Of a stretch of 9,428 nt of DNA, positions 1-6,569 are shown one piece after another. The stretch's first letter is position 1. Each line of letters begins with the position of its first letter. A program made the translations under genes and the position numbers. The DNA comes from Caldisericaceae bacterium. GTDB taxonomy: Bacteria > Caldisericota > Caldisericia > Caldisericales > Caldisericaceae. The DNA lies in the NCBI GenBank assembly GCA_021161495.1, contig JAGHAO010000019.1:1-9428 (forward strand), in the 5' to 3' direction. A model generated the notes under the pieces. The model saw only the letters and a list, made by a program, of their open reading frames with translations, was not told the DNA's origin and did no database searches.

Positions 1-2
1 GA

Positions 3-8
3 TATACT
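3..8 (+). promoter_or_regulatory. Possible -10 hexamer upstream of alr
   Basis: TATACT stands 27 bases upstream of the alr start and is identical to the -10 of the much clearer hpf promoter at 2431-2436. The matching -35 would lie outside the window, so this is only a possibility. Otherwise the first 35 bases hold only the alr ribosome binding site. Confidence 0.25.
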
Positions 9-24
9 TATTACGAGTTTTTTC

Positions 25-32
25 AAGGAGGG
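25..32 (+). promoter_or_regulatory. Ribosome binding site of alr
   Basis: AAGGAGGG is a nearly perfect complement to the 16S rRNA 3' end. It sits only 3-4 bases before the ATG at 36, which is closer than usual. No better in-frame start lies nearby, and the family N-terminus begins right here, so the ATG at 36 is accepted. Confidence 0.75.
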
Positions 33-35
33 TAG

Positions 36-1142
36 ATGGAAATTATAAGGCCTACTTGGGTTGAAATCGATTTGAAAAAATTAAAGAATAATTTCGATAA
101 AATTAAAAAAATTTCCGGTGGAAGAAAAATTATCGGAGTTGTTAAGGCGGATGCATACGGGCACGGTGCGGAGAAAATTTCAAAAGCCCTTGAAGAGTGG
201 GGAATAGATTTTCTTGCGGTTGCATCCTTCGAGGAAGCGATGCGGCTCAGGAGAGCGGGGATTAAAAAAACACCCGTACTTGTTCTCGGGTATGTGAATC
301 CTTCGGCTCTCAAAGAAGCAGCGATTAATAACATACATATTACTCTTTTTAATGTGCGCTTTATTGAGAAATTGCATAGTTATGAAGGGAAACATACGTT
401 GAACGTTCACATCAATGTCGATACCGGAATGGGGAGAATCGGTGTTTTTCCCGAAGAGGTCTTGGATACGGCAAACGAGATTAAAAATATGGAAAACGTC
501 AATTTTTTCGGCATTTACACGCATTTTTCCACTGCCGATTCGGATCCCGAATATTTGCAAGTTCAACTTGCACGTTTCAAAAGAATTCTTTACGAATTGG
601 GAAGTCGAAATATCAAGCCGAAACTCATACATGCCGCAAACAGTGCCGCGATTCTCAATTTTAACGAAACGTTGTTTGACGCTGTCCGTCCCGGGATAAT
701 TCTCTACGGCCTTTCCCCTTTTCAAAAGGATAATCATGCCTTTGAACCTGTTCTCTCCTTCAAGACCAGAGTTATTTATGTGAAAAGGATTCCCTCGGGG
801 ACAAGCATAAGCTACGGCAGGAGATTTATTTCCAAAAAGAAAATGATTGTTGCAACAATTCCGGTAGGTTATGCGGACGGTCTTCCCAGGGCGCTTTCAA
901 ATAAGGGAGAAGTCCTTATTAAAGGCAAAAGGGTAAAAATTTTGGGAAATGTTACAATGGATCAAACCGTGATTGATGTGAGCGGGATCCCTAATGTTCA
1001 TAGCGGAAACGAAGTGGTTCTCATAGGAAAACAAGGCGATGAAGAAATCACCGCTACCGAAATTGCGAAAAAAATCGGCACGATTAACTACGAAATTATT
1101 TCGCGCATAGGAAAGAGGGTTGAAAGAATTTATATAAAATAG
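36..1142 (+). CDS. alr: Alanine racemase (PLP-dependent)
   Basis: This cytoplasmic enzyme interconverts L- and D-alanine, supplying D-Ala for peptidoglycan stem peptides. The 368 residues match the usual family length. The N-terminal TIM barrel carries the pyridoxal-phosphate lysine in VVKADAYGHG (Lys37). The second catalytic base is Tyr260 in SISYGRRF, and the C-terminal beta domain holds the GNVTMDQ substrate-site motif (304-310). The conserved VDTGMGR segment is at 128-134, but the residue just before it, Asn127, replaces the lysine that is carbamylated in Geobacillus Alr (Lys129). Some racemases have this Asn, where a chloride ion is thought to take the role of the carbamate. The fold and both catalytic residues support racemase activity; broader substrate use cannot be excluded. 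The gene ends in TAG, 16 bases before the next start, so it is probably co-transcribed with the transporter gene. Confidence 0.97.
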   Translation: MEIIRPTWVEIDLKKLKNNFDKIKKISGGRKIIGVVKADAYGHGAEKISKALEEWGIDFLAVASFEEAMRLRRAGIKKTPVLVLGYVNPSALKEAAINNIHITLFNVRFIEKLHSYEGKHTLNVHINVDTGMGRIGVFPEEVLDTANEIKNMENVNFFGIYTHFSTADSDPEYLQVQLARFKRILYELGSRNIKPKLIHAANSAAILNFNETLFDAVRPGIILYGLSPFQKDNHAFEPVLSFKTRVIYVKRIPSGTSISYGRRFISKKKMIVATIPVGYADGLPRALSNKGEVLIKGKRVKILGNVTMDQTVIDVSGIPNVHSGNEVVLIGKQGDEEITATEIAKKIGTINYEIISRIGKRVERIYIK

Positions 1143-1144
1143 AT

Positions 1145-1151
1145 AAGGAGG
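1145..1151 (+). promoter_or_regulatory. Ribosome binding site of the MFS transporter gene
   Basis: AAGGAGG lies seven bases before the ATG at 1159, at ideal spacing. It fixes that start and fills the 16-base gap after alr. Confidence 0.8.
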
Positions 1152-1158
1152 AAAAGCA

Positions 1159-2394
1159 ATGGAAAAGAAATTCAAAGTGGGGAAAACTTTTGTTTTGGGA
1201 TTCGGTTTTTTAGGGGTATCCGTTATTTGGGCTCTTTATAATGCTTATGTGCCTGTTTTTCTTAAAGATTGGTATCACTTGCCGTCTGTTATTATAGGTC
1301 TCATTATGACGATTGACAATATTTTTGCAATTCTGCTTCTGCCTTATTTGGGGGCAATGAGCGATAGGACTCGCACAAAACTCGGAAGGAGAAGGCCCTA
1401 CATACTTGCAGGTGCACCGCTTGCCACGGTGTTCTTCATTCTTATTCCTTTTGTTGCGCTTAAAGGCAATTTGTTCCTTACGATGCTTGTGATAATTCTT
1501 ATGAACCTCGCTATGGCACTTTTCAGGACACCGGTAATTGCGCTTATGCCGGACATAACGCCTTCGAAATTCAGAAGTCAGGCAAATGGAATAATTAATT
1601 TTATGGGTGGAGTCGGTGCATTGCTCGTGTATTTCGGTGGTAAAAAACTTTACGATACGAATGTTGCGTACCCGTTTATAGTGGGTGGTTTGATTATGCT
1701 CGCTGCGAGTTTAATTGTTGTTTTCTTTGTGAACGAAGACAAACCGCTTGAAAAGGCAACTGAGGAAAATCCCCCGGTTTCGTTAAAGGAATCCTTCGAG
1801 GCGCTGATTGATAACCTAAAAGACGTAGTTGCCGGAGAAAAGAGTTTAATGTTCATTTTACTTGCAATTTTTTCCTGGTTCATAGGATATAATGCCCTGG
1901 AAACATTTTTCACGAGTTATGCAAAATTTTATTTACATCTAAAAGCGAGTACGGGTGCGCTAATTTTGGGTATGTTCGTGCTTTCGTTTATGATATTCTC
2001 GCTCGTTGCAGGGTTCGTCGGTGCGCGTTTCGGCAGAAGGATTACGATTCAAACAGGGCTTTTTATTGTTTCCGTAATAATGTTTGTGAGTTTGAGAGTT
2101 CATTCTTTTGTTCCGTTTTCGGTTTTATTTTTTATCGGGGGCATAGGTTGGGCACTTGTAAATGTAAATTCTCTTCCGATGGTTGTTGATATGACCACGT
2201 TAAAGAAAGTTGGCGGATATACGGGGCTTTACTATTTTTCGTCGCAAGCTGCAAACATTATCGCTCCTCCGCTCGCCGGAGCGTTTATAGATCATTTCGG
2301 ATATCCGTCTCTGCTCGTTTTTTCCACGGGATTCTTCGTTATTGCATTTGTGCTTATGAGTTTTGTGAGGAGAGGGGAGATAGTTTCCGAGTAA
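1159..2394 (+). CDS. Major facilitator superfamily transporter, SLC45/GPH-like
   Basis: This is a polytopic inner-membrane transporter of 411 residues with about twelve hydrophobic segments. Its MFS signature loop between helices 2 and 3 (GAMSDRTRTKLGRRRPY, about 65-81) has the run of arginines before Pro-Tyr that is typical of the SLC45/GPH sugar-cation symporter branch. A second family-like segment is LFRTPVIALMPD (121-132). A hydrophilic central loop, about 191-229, separates the two six-helix halves. By analogy it may import a disaccharide or another small glycoside with H+ or Na+, but no residue seen here defines the substrate. It follows alr by 16 bases with its own strong ribosome binding site. 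Whether the pairing with a cell-wall gene means anything is unknown. No terminator hairpin is visible after its TAA. Confidence 0.88.
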   Translation: MEKKFKVGKTFVLGFGFLGVSVIWALYNAYVPVFLKDWYHLPSVIIGLIMTIDNIFAILLLPYLGAMSDRTRTKLGRRRPYILAGAPLATVFFILIPFVALKGNLFLTMLVIILMNLAMALFRTPVIALMPDITPSKFRSQANGIINFMGGVGALLVYFGGKKLYDTNVAYPFIVGGLIMLAASLIVVFFVNEDKPLEKATEENPPVSLKESFEALIDNLKDVVAGEKSLMFILLAIFSWFIGYNALETFFTSYAKFYLHLKASTGALILGMFVLSFMIFSLVAGFVGARFGRRITIQTGLFIVSVIMFVSLRVHSFVPFSVLFFIGGIGWALVNVNSLPMVVDMTTLKKVGGYTGLYYFSSQAANIIAPPLAGAFIDHFGYPSLLVFSTGFFVIAFVLMSFVRRGEIVSE

Positions 2395-2407
2395 TTCCTC
2401 GCTGCCT

Positions 2408-2436
2408 TTGACAGAAACCGTTATTGATTGTATACT
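2408..2436 (+). promoter_or_regulatory. Near-consensus sigma-70/sigma-A promoter for hpf-secA-prfB
   Basis: TTGACA (2408-2413) is followed after exactly 17 bases by TATACT (2431-2436). This is a perfect -35 and a one-mismatch -10 at optimal spacing. Transcription would start near 2443, giving a leader of only about 20 bases that contains the ribosome binding site. It occupies the only substantial intergenic gap in the window, 2395-2463. The sequence shows no obvious operator. HPF genes are often under stress sigma factors in other bacteria, whereas this promoter looks vegetative. Confidence 0.85.
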
Positions 2437-2447
2437 TTATAAAAGCG

Positions 2448-2455
2448 AAAGGAGG
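2448..2455 (+). promoter_or_regulatory. Ribosome binding site of hpf
   Basis: AAAGGAGG stands eight bases before the ATG at 2464, a full-strength Shine-Dalgarno match at ideal spacing. Confidence 0.85.
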
Positions 2456-2463
2456 CATTTGCC

Positions 2464-2982
2464 ATGGAACTTAACATTACGTTAAAAGGAATCGAAAAAA
2501 TTCCTCAGGTTACGGAAGATGCCATAAAATCAAAGATTCAAAAAGTTGAAAAGTATTTTAACAACGTTCAAAAAGCGGATGTTGTGGTAAGTAAACAGAG
2601 AGGCAGATATTCCATAGAAACCACTCTGCATATTGCAGGCCGTATTTTGCGTGCCGAAGGAAAGGGAAATCTTATCGACCAAGCGTTGAAGGAAGCGGCC
2701 GACAGGCTGGACAGGCAAGTTAGAAGATATAAGGAACGCATAAAAGGTGCGAAGAAATCCGTTAGAGAGGTGGAAATGCCCGAAATTCCCGAAGAACCTG
2801 CTTCTGCAATCGTAAAGATTAAAACGTTTCCCATAAAGCCGATGAGTGTGGACGAAGCGATTCTTCAACTTGAGATGCTTGACCACGATTTCTTCGTGTT
2901 TAAAGACGAGGAAACAGGAGAGTATAACGTACTTTACAGGAGAAAGGACGGTAATTACGGTTTAATTAAGCCGCAGGACTAA
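2464..2982 (+). CDS. hpf: Long-form ribosome hibernation promoting factor
   Basis: The protein binds the decoding region of the 30S subunit and, in long-form homologues, drives 70S pairing into inactive 100S dimers during slow growth. The N-terminal S30AE domain (about 1-100) has the usual pattern, including a basic helix with many Arg and Lys at 81-99. A Pro/Glu-rich linker (about 103-113) follows. The C-terminal dimerisation domain (about 116-172) shows the family motifs FPIKPMSVDEA, HDFFVF and YRRKDGNYGLI. The length of 172 is normal for the long form and too long for the short HPF/YfiA proteins of enterics. It is the first gene after the strong promoter at 2408. Only one base separates it from secA, so the two are co-transcribed and probably translationally coupled. 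The hpf-secA adjacency is widespread in Gram-positive bacteria. Confidence 0.96.
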   Translation: MELNITLKGIEKIPQVTEDAIKSKIQKVEKYFNNVQKADVVVSKQRGRYSIETTLHIAGRILRAEGKGNLIDQALKEAADRLDRQVRRYKERIKGAKKSVREVEMPEIPEEPASAIVKIKTFPIKPMSVDEAILQLEMLDHDFFVFKDEETGEYNVLYRRKDGNYGLIKPQD

Positions 2983-2983
2983 T

Positions 2984-5470
2984 ATGATATTTGATATTTT
3001 CGACCCTACGAAGAAAAACCTGAAACGATACTGGGAAATCGTAAAAAGGGTAAACGAACTTGAAAACGGAATTGCTTCGCTTTCCGACGAAGAGTTGAAG
3101 CATAAAACCGTTGAATTTAAGGAAAGACTTGCGAAAGGGGAGCCGGATTCTTCCATTTTACCGGAGGCGTTTGCCGTTGTCCGTGAAGTTGCGAAGCGTA
3201 CCCTGAATATGAGGCACTTTGATGTTCAGATTCTGGGAGGCATTGTGCTTTATAACGGTGCAATTGCCGAGATGAAAACAGGTGAAGGAAAAACCCTCGT
3301 TGCAACGCTGCCTTTGTATCTGAACGCTCTTCACGGAAAGGGCGGGCACCTTGTTACCGTAAACGATTACCTTGCAAAAAGGGACAGCGAGTGGATGGGC
3401 CCTATTTACAAATTTTTGGGACTTACCGTGGGCCTTATTCAGCATGATTCCGATTTTGCGGAAAGGCAAAAGGCATATGCGGCGGATGTAACATACGGAA
3501 CGAATAACGAATTTGGTTTCGATTATTTGAGAGACCATATGGTGGTTTCTTCGGATCAAATTGTTCAGAGGGAACTTTACTATGCGATTGTCGATGAGGT
3601 GGACAGTATTTTAATCGACGAGGCAAGAACCCCTCTTATAATTTCCGGGCCTTCCGAAGAATCCACGGAGATGTATTATCAGGCTGCGAAGGTTGCACGG
3701 AGGCTTGAAGAAGGTAAGGATTTCGAAGGCGATGAGAAACTGAAAACGGTAACCCTTACACCGGAAGGCGTTCACAAAATCGAAAAAATGCTTCACATTG
3801 ACAACCTTTACGACGAACGGTTTGTCGACGTCGTGAAACATATCAATCAGGCACTTCGTGCAAGGATGTATTTCAAAAAAGACGTGGATTATATTGTTAA
3901 AGACGGAGAGGTAATCATCGTTGACGAATTTACCGGAAGGCTTATGTTCGGAAGAAGATATAGCGACGGTTTGCATCAGGCAATAGAGGCGAAAGAAGGG
4001 CTTGTTGTTAAAAGTGAGAGTCAAACTCTTGCAACGATTACTTTCCAGAATTATTTCAGGATGTATAAAAAGCTTGCCGGTATGACAGGAACGGCGTACA
4101 CGGAAAAGGAAGAATTCAAAGAAATCTACAACCTCGATGTGTATGTGATTCCCACAAATAGGCCCGTGATCAGGATAGACAGGCCGGATGTCGTTTACAA
4201 AACGGAAGATGCCAAATTCAAAGCAATAGTTGAAAAAATTAAAGAACTTTACAAGAAAGGGCAGCCTGTCCTTGTGGGTACGCGTTCAATAGAAAAATCG
4301 GAGCGTCTGTCGAAGATGCTTAAAAAGGAAAGGATTCCTCACAATGTCCTCAATGCGAAGTATCACGAAAAAGAAGCGATGATAATCAAGGACGCCGGGC
4401 AATACAAAGCGGTTACCATTGCAACGAATATGGCGGGAAGAGGAGTTGATATAAAATTGGGAAAAGGCGTTAAAGAATTGGGCGGTTTGTTCATTTTGGG
4501 AACCGAACGCCACGAAGCGAGAAGAATTGACAATCAGTTGAGGGGGCGTTCCGGAAGGCAAGGAGACCCCGGCGAATCCCAATTCTATCTTTCTTTGGAA
4601 GACGAACTGCTTAGAATTTTCGGTGGAGACTCCATAAAAAGAATCCTTTCCACACTGAGAATACCCGACAACGAGCCCATTCAGCACAAGCTTTTGAGCA
4701 GGCAAATAGAAGCTGCCCAGAAGAAAGTTGAAGCGTACAATTTCAGCATCAGGAAGAATTTGCTTGATTACGATAACGTGCTTGACAAGCAGAGAGAGGT
4801 TGTTTATTCGGAAAGAGATAAAATTTTAAAAGGCGAATCCGTCCACAATGAAATTATTCAAATGGTGCGGGATGTTGCCGAGAAAATAGCGGTGAGTCAT
4901 TATAACGAAGATTTGGGCCTTTCCGAAGATAATCTTAAGGAAATCGAAAAGGCGTTTTCTCAATTTTTGAACAGAAACGTAAAGTTGGATGAATCCGCGC
5001 TTGATATGAGCAAGGATGCGCTTGTTGCGGAATTGCAGGATCTTGCCGAGAAGGTTTACGAGGAAAAGTACCGCTCTTTCGGTGAAGGTCTTGCGGACAA
5101 TGTTGAGAAATACATCTTGCTGCGCACTATCGATTCGAATTGGAAAGACCATCTCTATGCAATGGACGACCTGAAAGAAGGAGTGGGGTTGCGTGCTTAC
5201 GGGCAACAGGATCCTTTGATTGCCTATCAGATAGAGGGGCATCAACTGTTTGACGAAATGATTGAACGGGTTAAGGAAGATACCGTAAGAACATTGTTCA
5301 GAATAGAGATAAGAAAAGAAGAACGGCAGGAGGCAAGTTCCGGAGAAAATACTTCCAGCACTTCTTTGCATTCCCCGAGCGGAGATGAAGCGGAAAGCAA
5401 ACTTTCCAAAGAGGAACGCAGGAAGAGAAGAGCGTTAAAGAAGAAATTAAAAAAGAAGAGAAAGAGGTAA
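2984..5470 (+). CDS. secA: Preprotein translocase ATPase SecA
   Basis: SecA is the motor that pushes unfolded secretory proteins through the SecYEG channel at the inner membrane, using ATP hydrolysis. Visible landmarks in order are Walker A MKTGEGKT (97-104), the NDYLAKRD segment (127-134), Walker B DEVD (204-207), DEARTPLI (212-219), the preprotein cross-linking domain (about 220-360) including IVDEFTGR (312-319), MTGTA (367-371), and helicase motif VI in NQLRGRSGRQGD (517-528). The helical wing and scaffold regions follow. The length of 828 is slightly shorter than typical for a full SecA. The C-terminus has no Cys/His zinc-binding motif. It has instead a Ser/Glu-rich linker (about 778-805) and then a Lys/Arg tail (812-828). 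The ATG at 2984 is one base after hpf, without a strong ribosome binding site of its own, consistent with coupling. The TAA overlaps a following ATG as TAATG. Confidence 0.99.
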   Translation: MIFDIFDPTKKNLKRYWEIVKRVNELENGIASLSDEELKHKTVEFKERLAKGEPDSSILPEAFAVVREVAKRTLNMRHFDVQILGGIVLYNGAIAEMKTGEGKTLVATLPLYLNALHGKGGHLVTVNDYLAKRDSEWMGPIYKFLGLTVGLIQHDSDFAERQKAYAADVTYGTNNEFGFDYLRDHMVVSSDQIVQRELYYAIVDEVDSILIDEARTPLIISGPSEESTEMYYQAAKVARRLEEGKDFEGDEKLKTVTLTPEGVHKIEKMLHIDNLYDERFVDVVKHINQALRARMYFKKDVDYIVKDGEVIIVDEFTGRLMFGRRYSDGLHQAIEAKEGLVVKSESQTLATITFQNYFRMYKKLAGMTGTAYTEKEEFKEIYNLDVYVIPTNRPVIRIDRPDVVYKTEDAKFKAIVEKIKELYKKGQPVLVGTRSIEKSERLSKMLKKERIPHNVLNAKYHEKEAMIIKDAGQYKAVTIATNMAGRGVDIKLGKGVKELGGLFILGTERHEARRIDNQLRGRSGRQGDPGESQFYLSLEDELLRIFGGDSIKRILSTLRIPDNEPIQHKLLSRQIEAAQKKVEAYNFSIRKNLLDYDNVLDKQREVVYSERDKILKGESVHNEIIQMVRDVAEKIAVSHYNEDLGLSEDNLKEIEKAFSQFLNRNVKLDESALDMSKDALVAELQDLAEKVYEEKYRSFGEGLADNVEKYILLRTIDSNWKDHLYAMDDLKEGVGLRAYGQQDPLIAYQIEGHQLFDEMIERVKEDTVRTLFRIEIRKEERQEASSGENTSSTSLHSPSGDEAESKLSKEERRKRRALKKKLKKKRKR

Positions 5471-5481
5471 TGGCGTTATGA
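5470..5481 (+). other. Possible three-codon coupling ORF (Met-Ala-Leu-stop) between secA and prfB
   Basis: The secA stop TAA (5468-5470) shares its last base with an ATG (TAATG). From that ATG the frame reads ATG GCG TTA TGA. The TGA overlaps the prfB start codon as ATGA (5478-5481). The geometry could hand terminating SecA ribosomes on to prfB through a UGA stop, which is the RF2 codon. It may also be chance, since it is short and no well-spaced ribosome binding site serves the first ATG. Confidence 0.2.
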
Positions 5482-6569
5482 TTACTGACGATACAAAAAG
5501 AAGGGCGATTAACTTACTTGAAAGAATAAAGAAAGGATTGGATTATTCCTGACTGAAAAATAAGAAAGCGAGGCTTTCCGAATTGGAGAACCTTACCGCT
5601 TCGCAGGATTTTTGGAAAAATTCCGACGCCAAAAACAAATTAAGAGAACTTTCTCTTATAAAAAAAGAAATTGCGCGGTTTGAAGAAGTTGAAAAATTAA
5701 AGGAAGACCTTGAAACTATGCTTGAGTTGGGCGAAGAATCCGGTGAAATAATGGACGGAGAACTCATTCCCATAATCGAAAAAGGTGAAAACCTTGTTTC
5801 CGACTGGGAAATAGAGAGATTTTTATCAGGGCCTTACGATAGTTACAATGCATTCATTTCGTTCTCCTCCGGTGCGGGAGGTACCGATGCGCAGGATTGG
5901 ACTCAGATGCTTTTGAAAATGTATTTGAGGTGGGCGGAGAGGCATAATTTCAAAACCGAAATCCTCGAAGAAATGCCGGGAGACGAAGCGGGAATAAAGA
6001 GTGCTCTTGTATATGTAAAGGGAGATTTTGCTTACGGGCTTTTAAAAGGTGAAAACGGAGTTCACAGGCTTGTAAGAATTTCTCCGTTTGATGCGAACAA
6101 AAGGAGGCATACCTCTTTTGCACTTGTTGAAATTACTCCTGAAATTGAGGATGTGGAAGACGTGGAAATAGACGAAAAGGATTTGAGAATTGATATTTTC
6201 CGTTCGAGCGGCCACGGAGGGCAGAACGTTCAAAAAGTGGAAACCGCCGTGCGAATTACTCACATACCGACGGGCATAACGGCGGAGTGCCAAAACGAAC
6301 GCTCCCAACTCCAGAATAAACAAATGGCAATGAAGGTTTTGAAATCTCGCCTTCTTCTCTATGAAAAGAAAAAGCGCGAAGAGAAACTCAAAAAAATAAA
6401 AGGATCGCACAAATCCGCCGAATGGGGAAATGAGATCCGCTCCTATGTGTTACAGCCGTATAAATTGGTAAAAGACCACAGGACGGGAGTGGAAACTGGA
6501 AAAGTGGACGACGTTTTGGAAGGAGATCTCGATGCGTTTATTTGGGCGTATCTTAAAACGAAAGCGTAA
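5478..6569 (+). CDS. prfB: Peptide chain release factor 2, with in-frame UGA at codon 25
   Basis: RF2 reads UGA and UAA stop codons in the ribosomal A site and triggers peptide release. Counting from the ATG at 5478 and treating the UGA as one residue, the protein is 363 residues, against 365 for E. coli. The stop-codon reading tripeptide SPF is at 202-204, and the catalytic GGQ is in SSGHGGQNVQ at 247-249; both are three residues from their E. coli positions. SPF identifies RF2 rather than RF1. Domain I begins in the first 24 codons, and the family-typical RLSELE and QDFW segments follow the UGA. The UGA (5550-5552) is in the same frame as all downstream coding sequence, unlike the classical +1 frameshift arrangement. 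If the UGA stops all ribosomes, the first alternative in-frame starts are TTG at 5583 or ATG at 5718, each truncating domain I. A GAGG (5464-5467) precedes the start. The gene overlaps the next one by 38 bases. Confidence 0.95.
5532..5556 (+). promoter_or_regulatory. RF2 autoregulatory recoding site (atypical or damaged)
   Basis: The codons here are GGA TTG GAT TAT TCC TGA CTG. The UGA C sits where the RF2 frameshift UGA C is found in other bacteria: counting it as one residue, six codons separate it from the conserved Arg-Leu at 5571, as in E. coli and B. subtilis. A Shine-Dalgarno-like AAAGGA (5532-5537) is upstream, but it lies nine bases before the last sense codon instead of about three. 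The slippery codon is UCC instead of CUU. A +1 shift would read GAC and then meet TGA at 5554-5556, so the canonical mechanism fails in this exact sequence. One extra T after 5553 would repair it and give Ser-Asp-Leu-Lys. Confidence 0.7.
6518..6525 (+). promoter_or_regulatory. Ribosome binding site of the YitT-family gene, inside prfB
   Basis: GGAAGGAG lies within the last codons of prfB, six bases before the ATG at 6532. It justifies a start that overlaps the prfB end by 38 bases. Confidence 0.75.

Noticed and set aside
180..737. 185-codon open frame on the minus strand inside alr
   Set aside because: It is antisense to a fully conserved alr reading frame; its translation resembles no family I know and no ribosome binding site was evident.
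2267..2281. Perfect hairpin CTCCG-ctcgc-CGGAG near the end of the MFS gene
   Set aside because: It lies well inside the coding sequence, about 110 bases before the stop, and has no T-run typical of an intrinsic terminator; probably codon chance.
4826..5371. 181-codon open frame on the minus strand inside secA
   Set aside because: It is an antisense shadow of secA codons; the plus-strand frame has clear SecA homology throughout.
5550..5552. UGA in prfB as selenocysteine or as a reassigned sense codon
   Set aside because: RF2 has no known selenocysteine, UGA is used as a true stop by neighbouring genes, and Trp is always TGG here, so recoding local to prfB or a sequence error is more likely.
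5583..6569. prfB starting only at TTG 5583
   Set aside because: The 35 codons upstream extend the RF2 domain I at family length; TTG 5583 has no convincing ribosome binding site and would truncate the protein. It is kept only as an alternative if UGA is never decoded.
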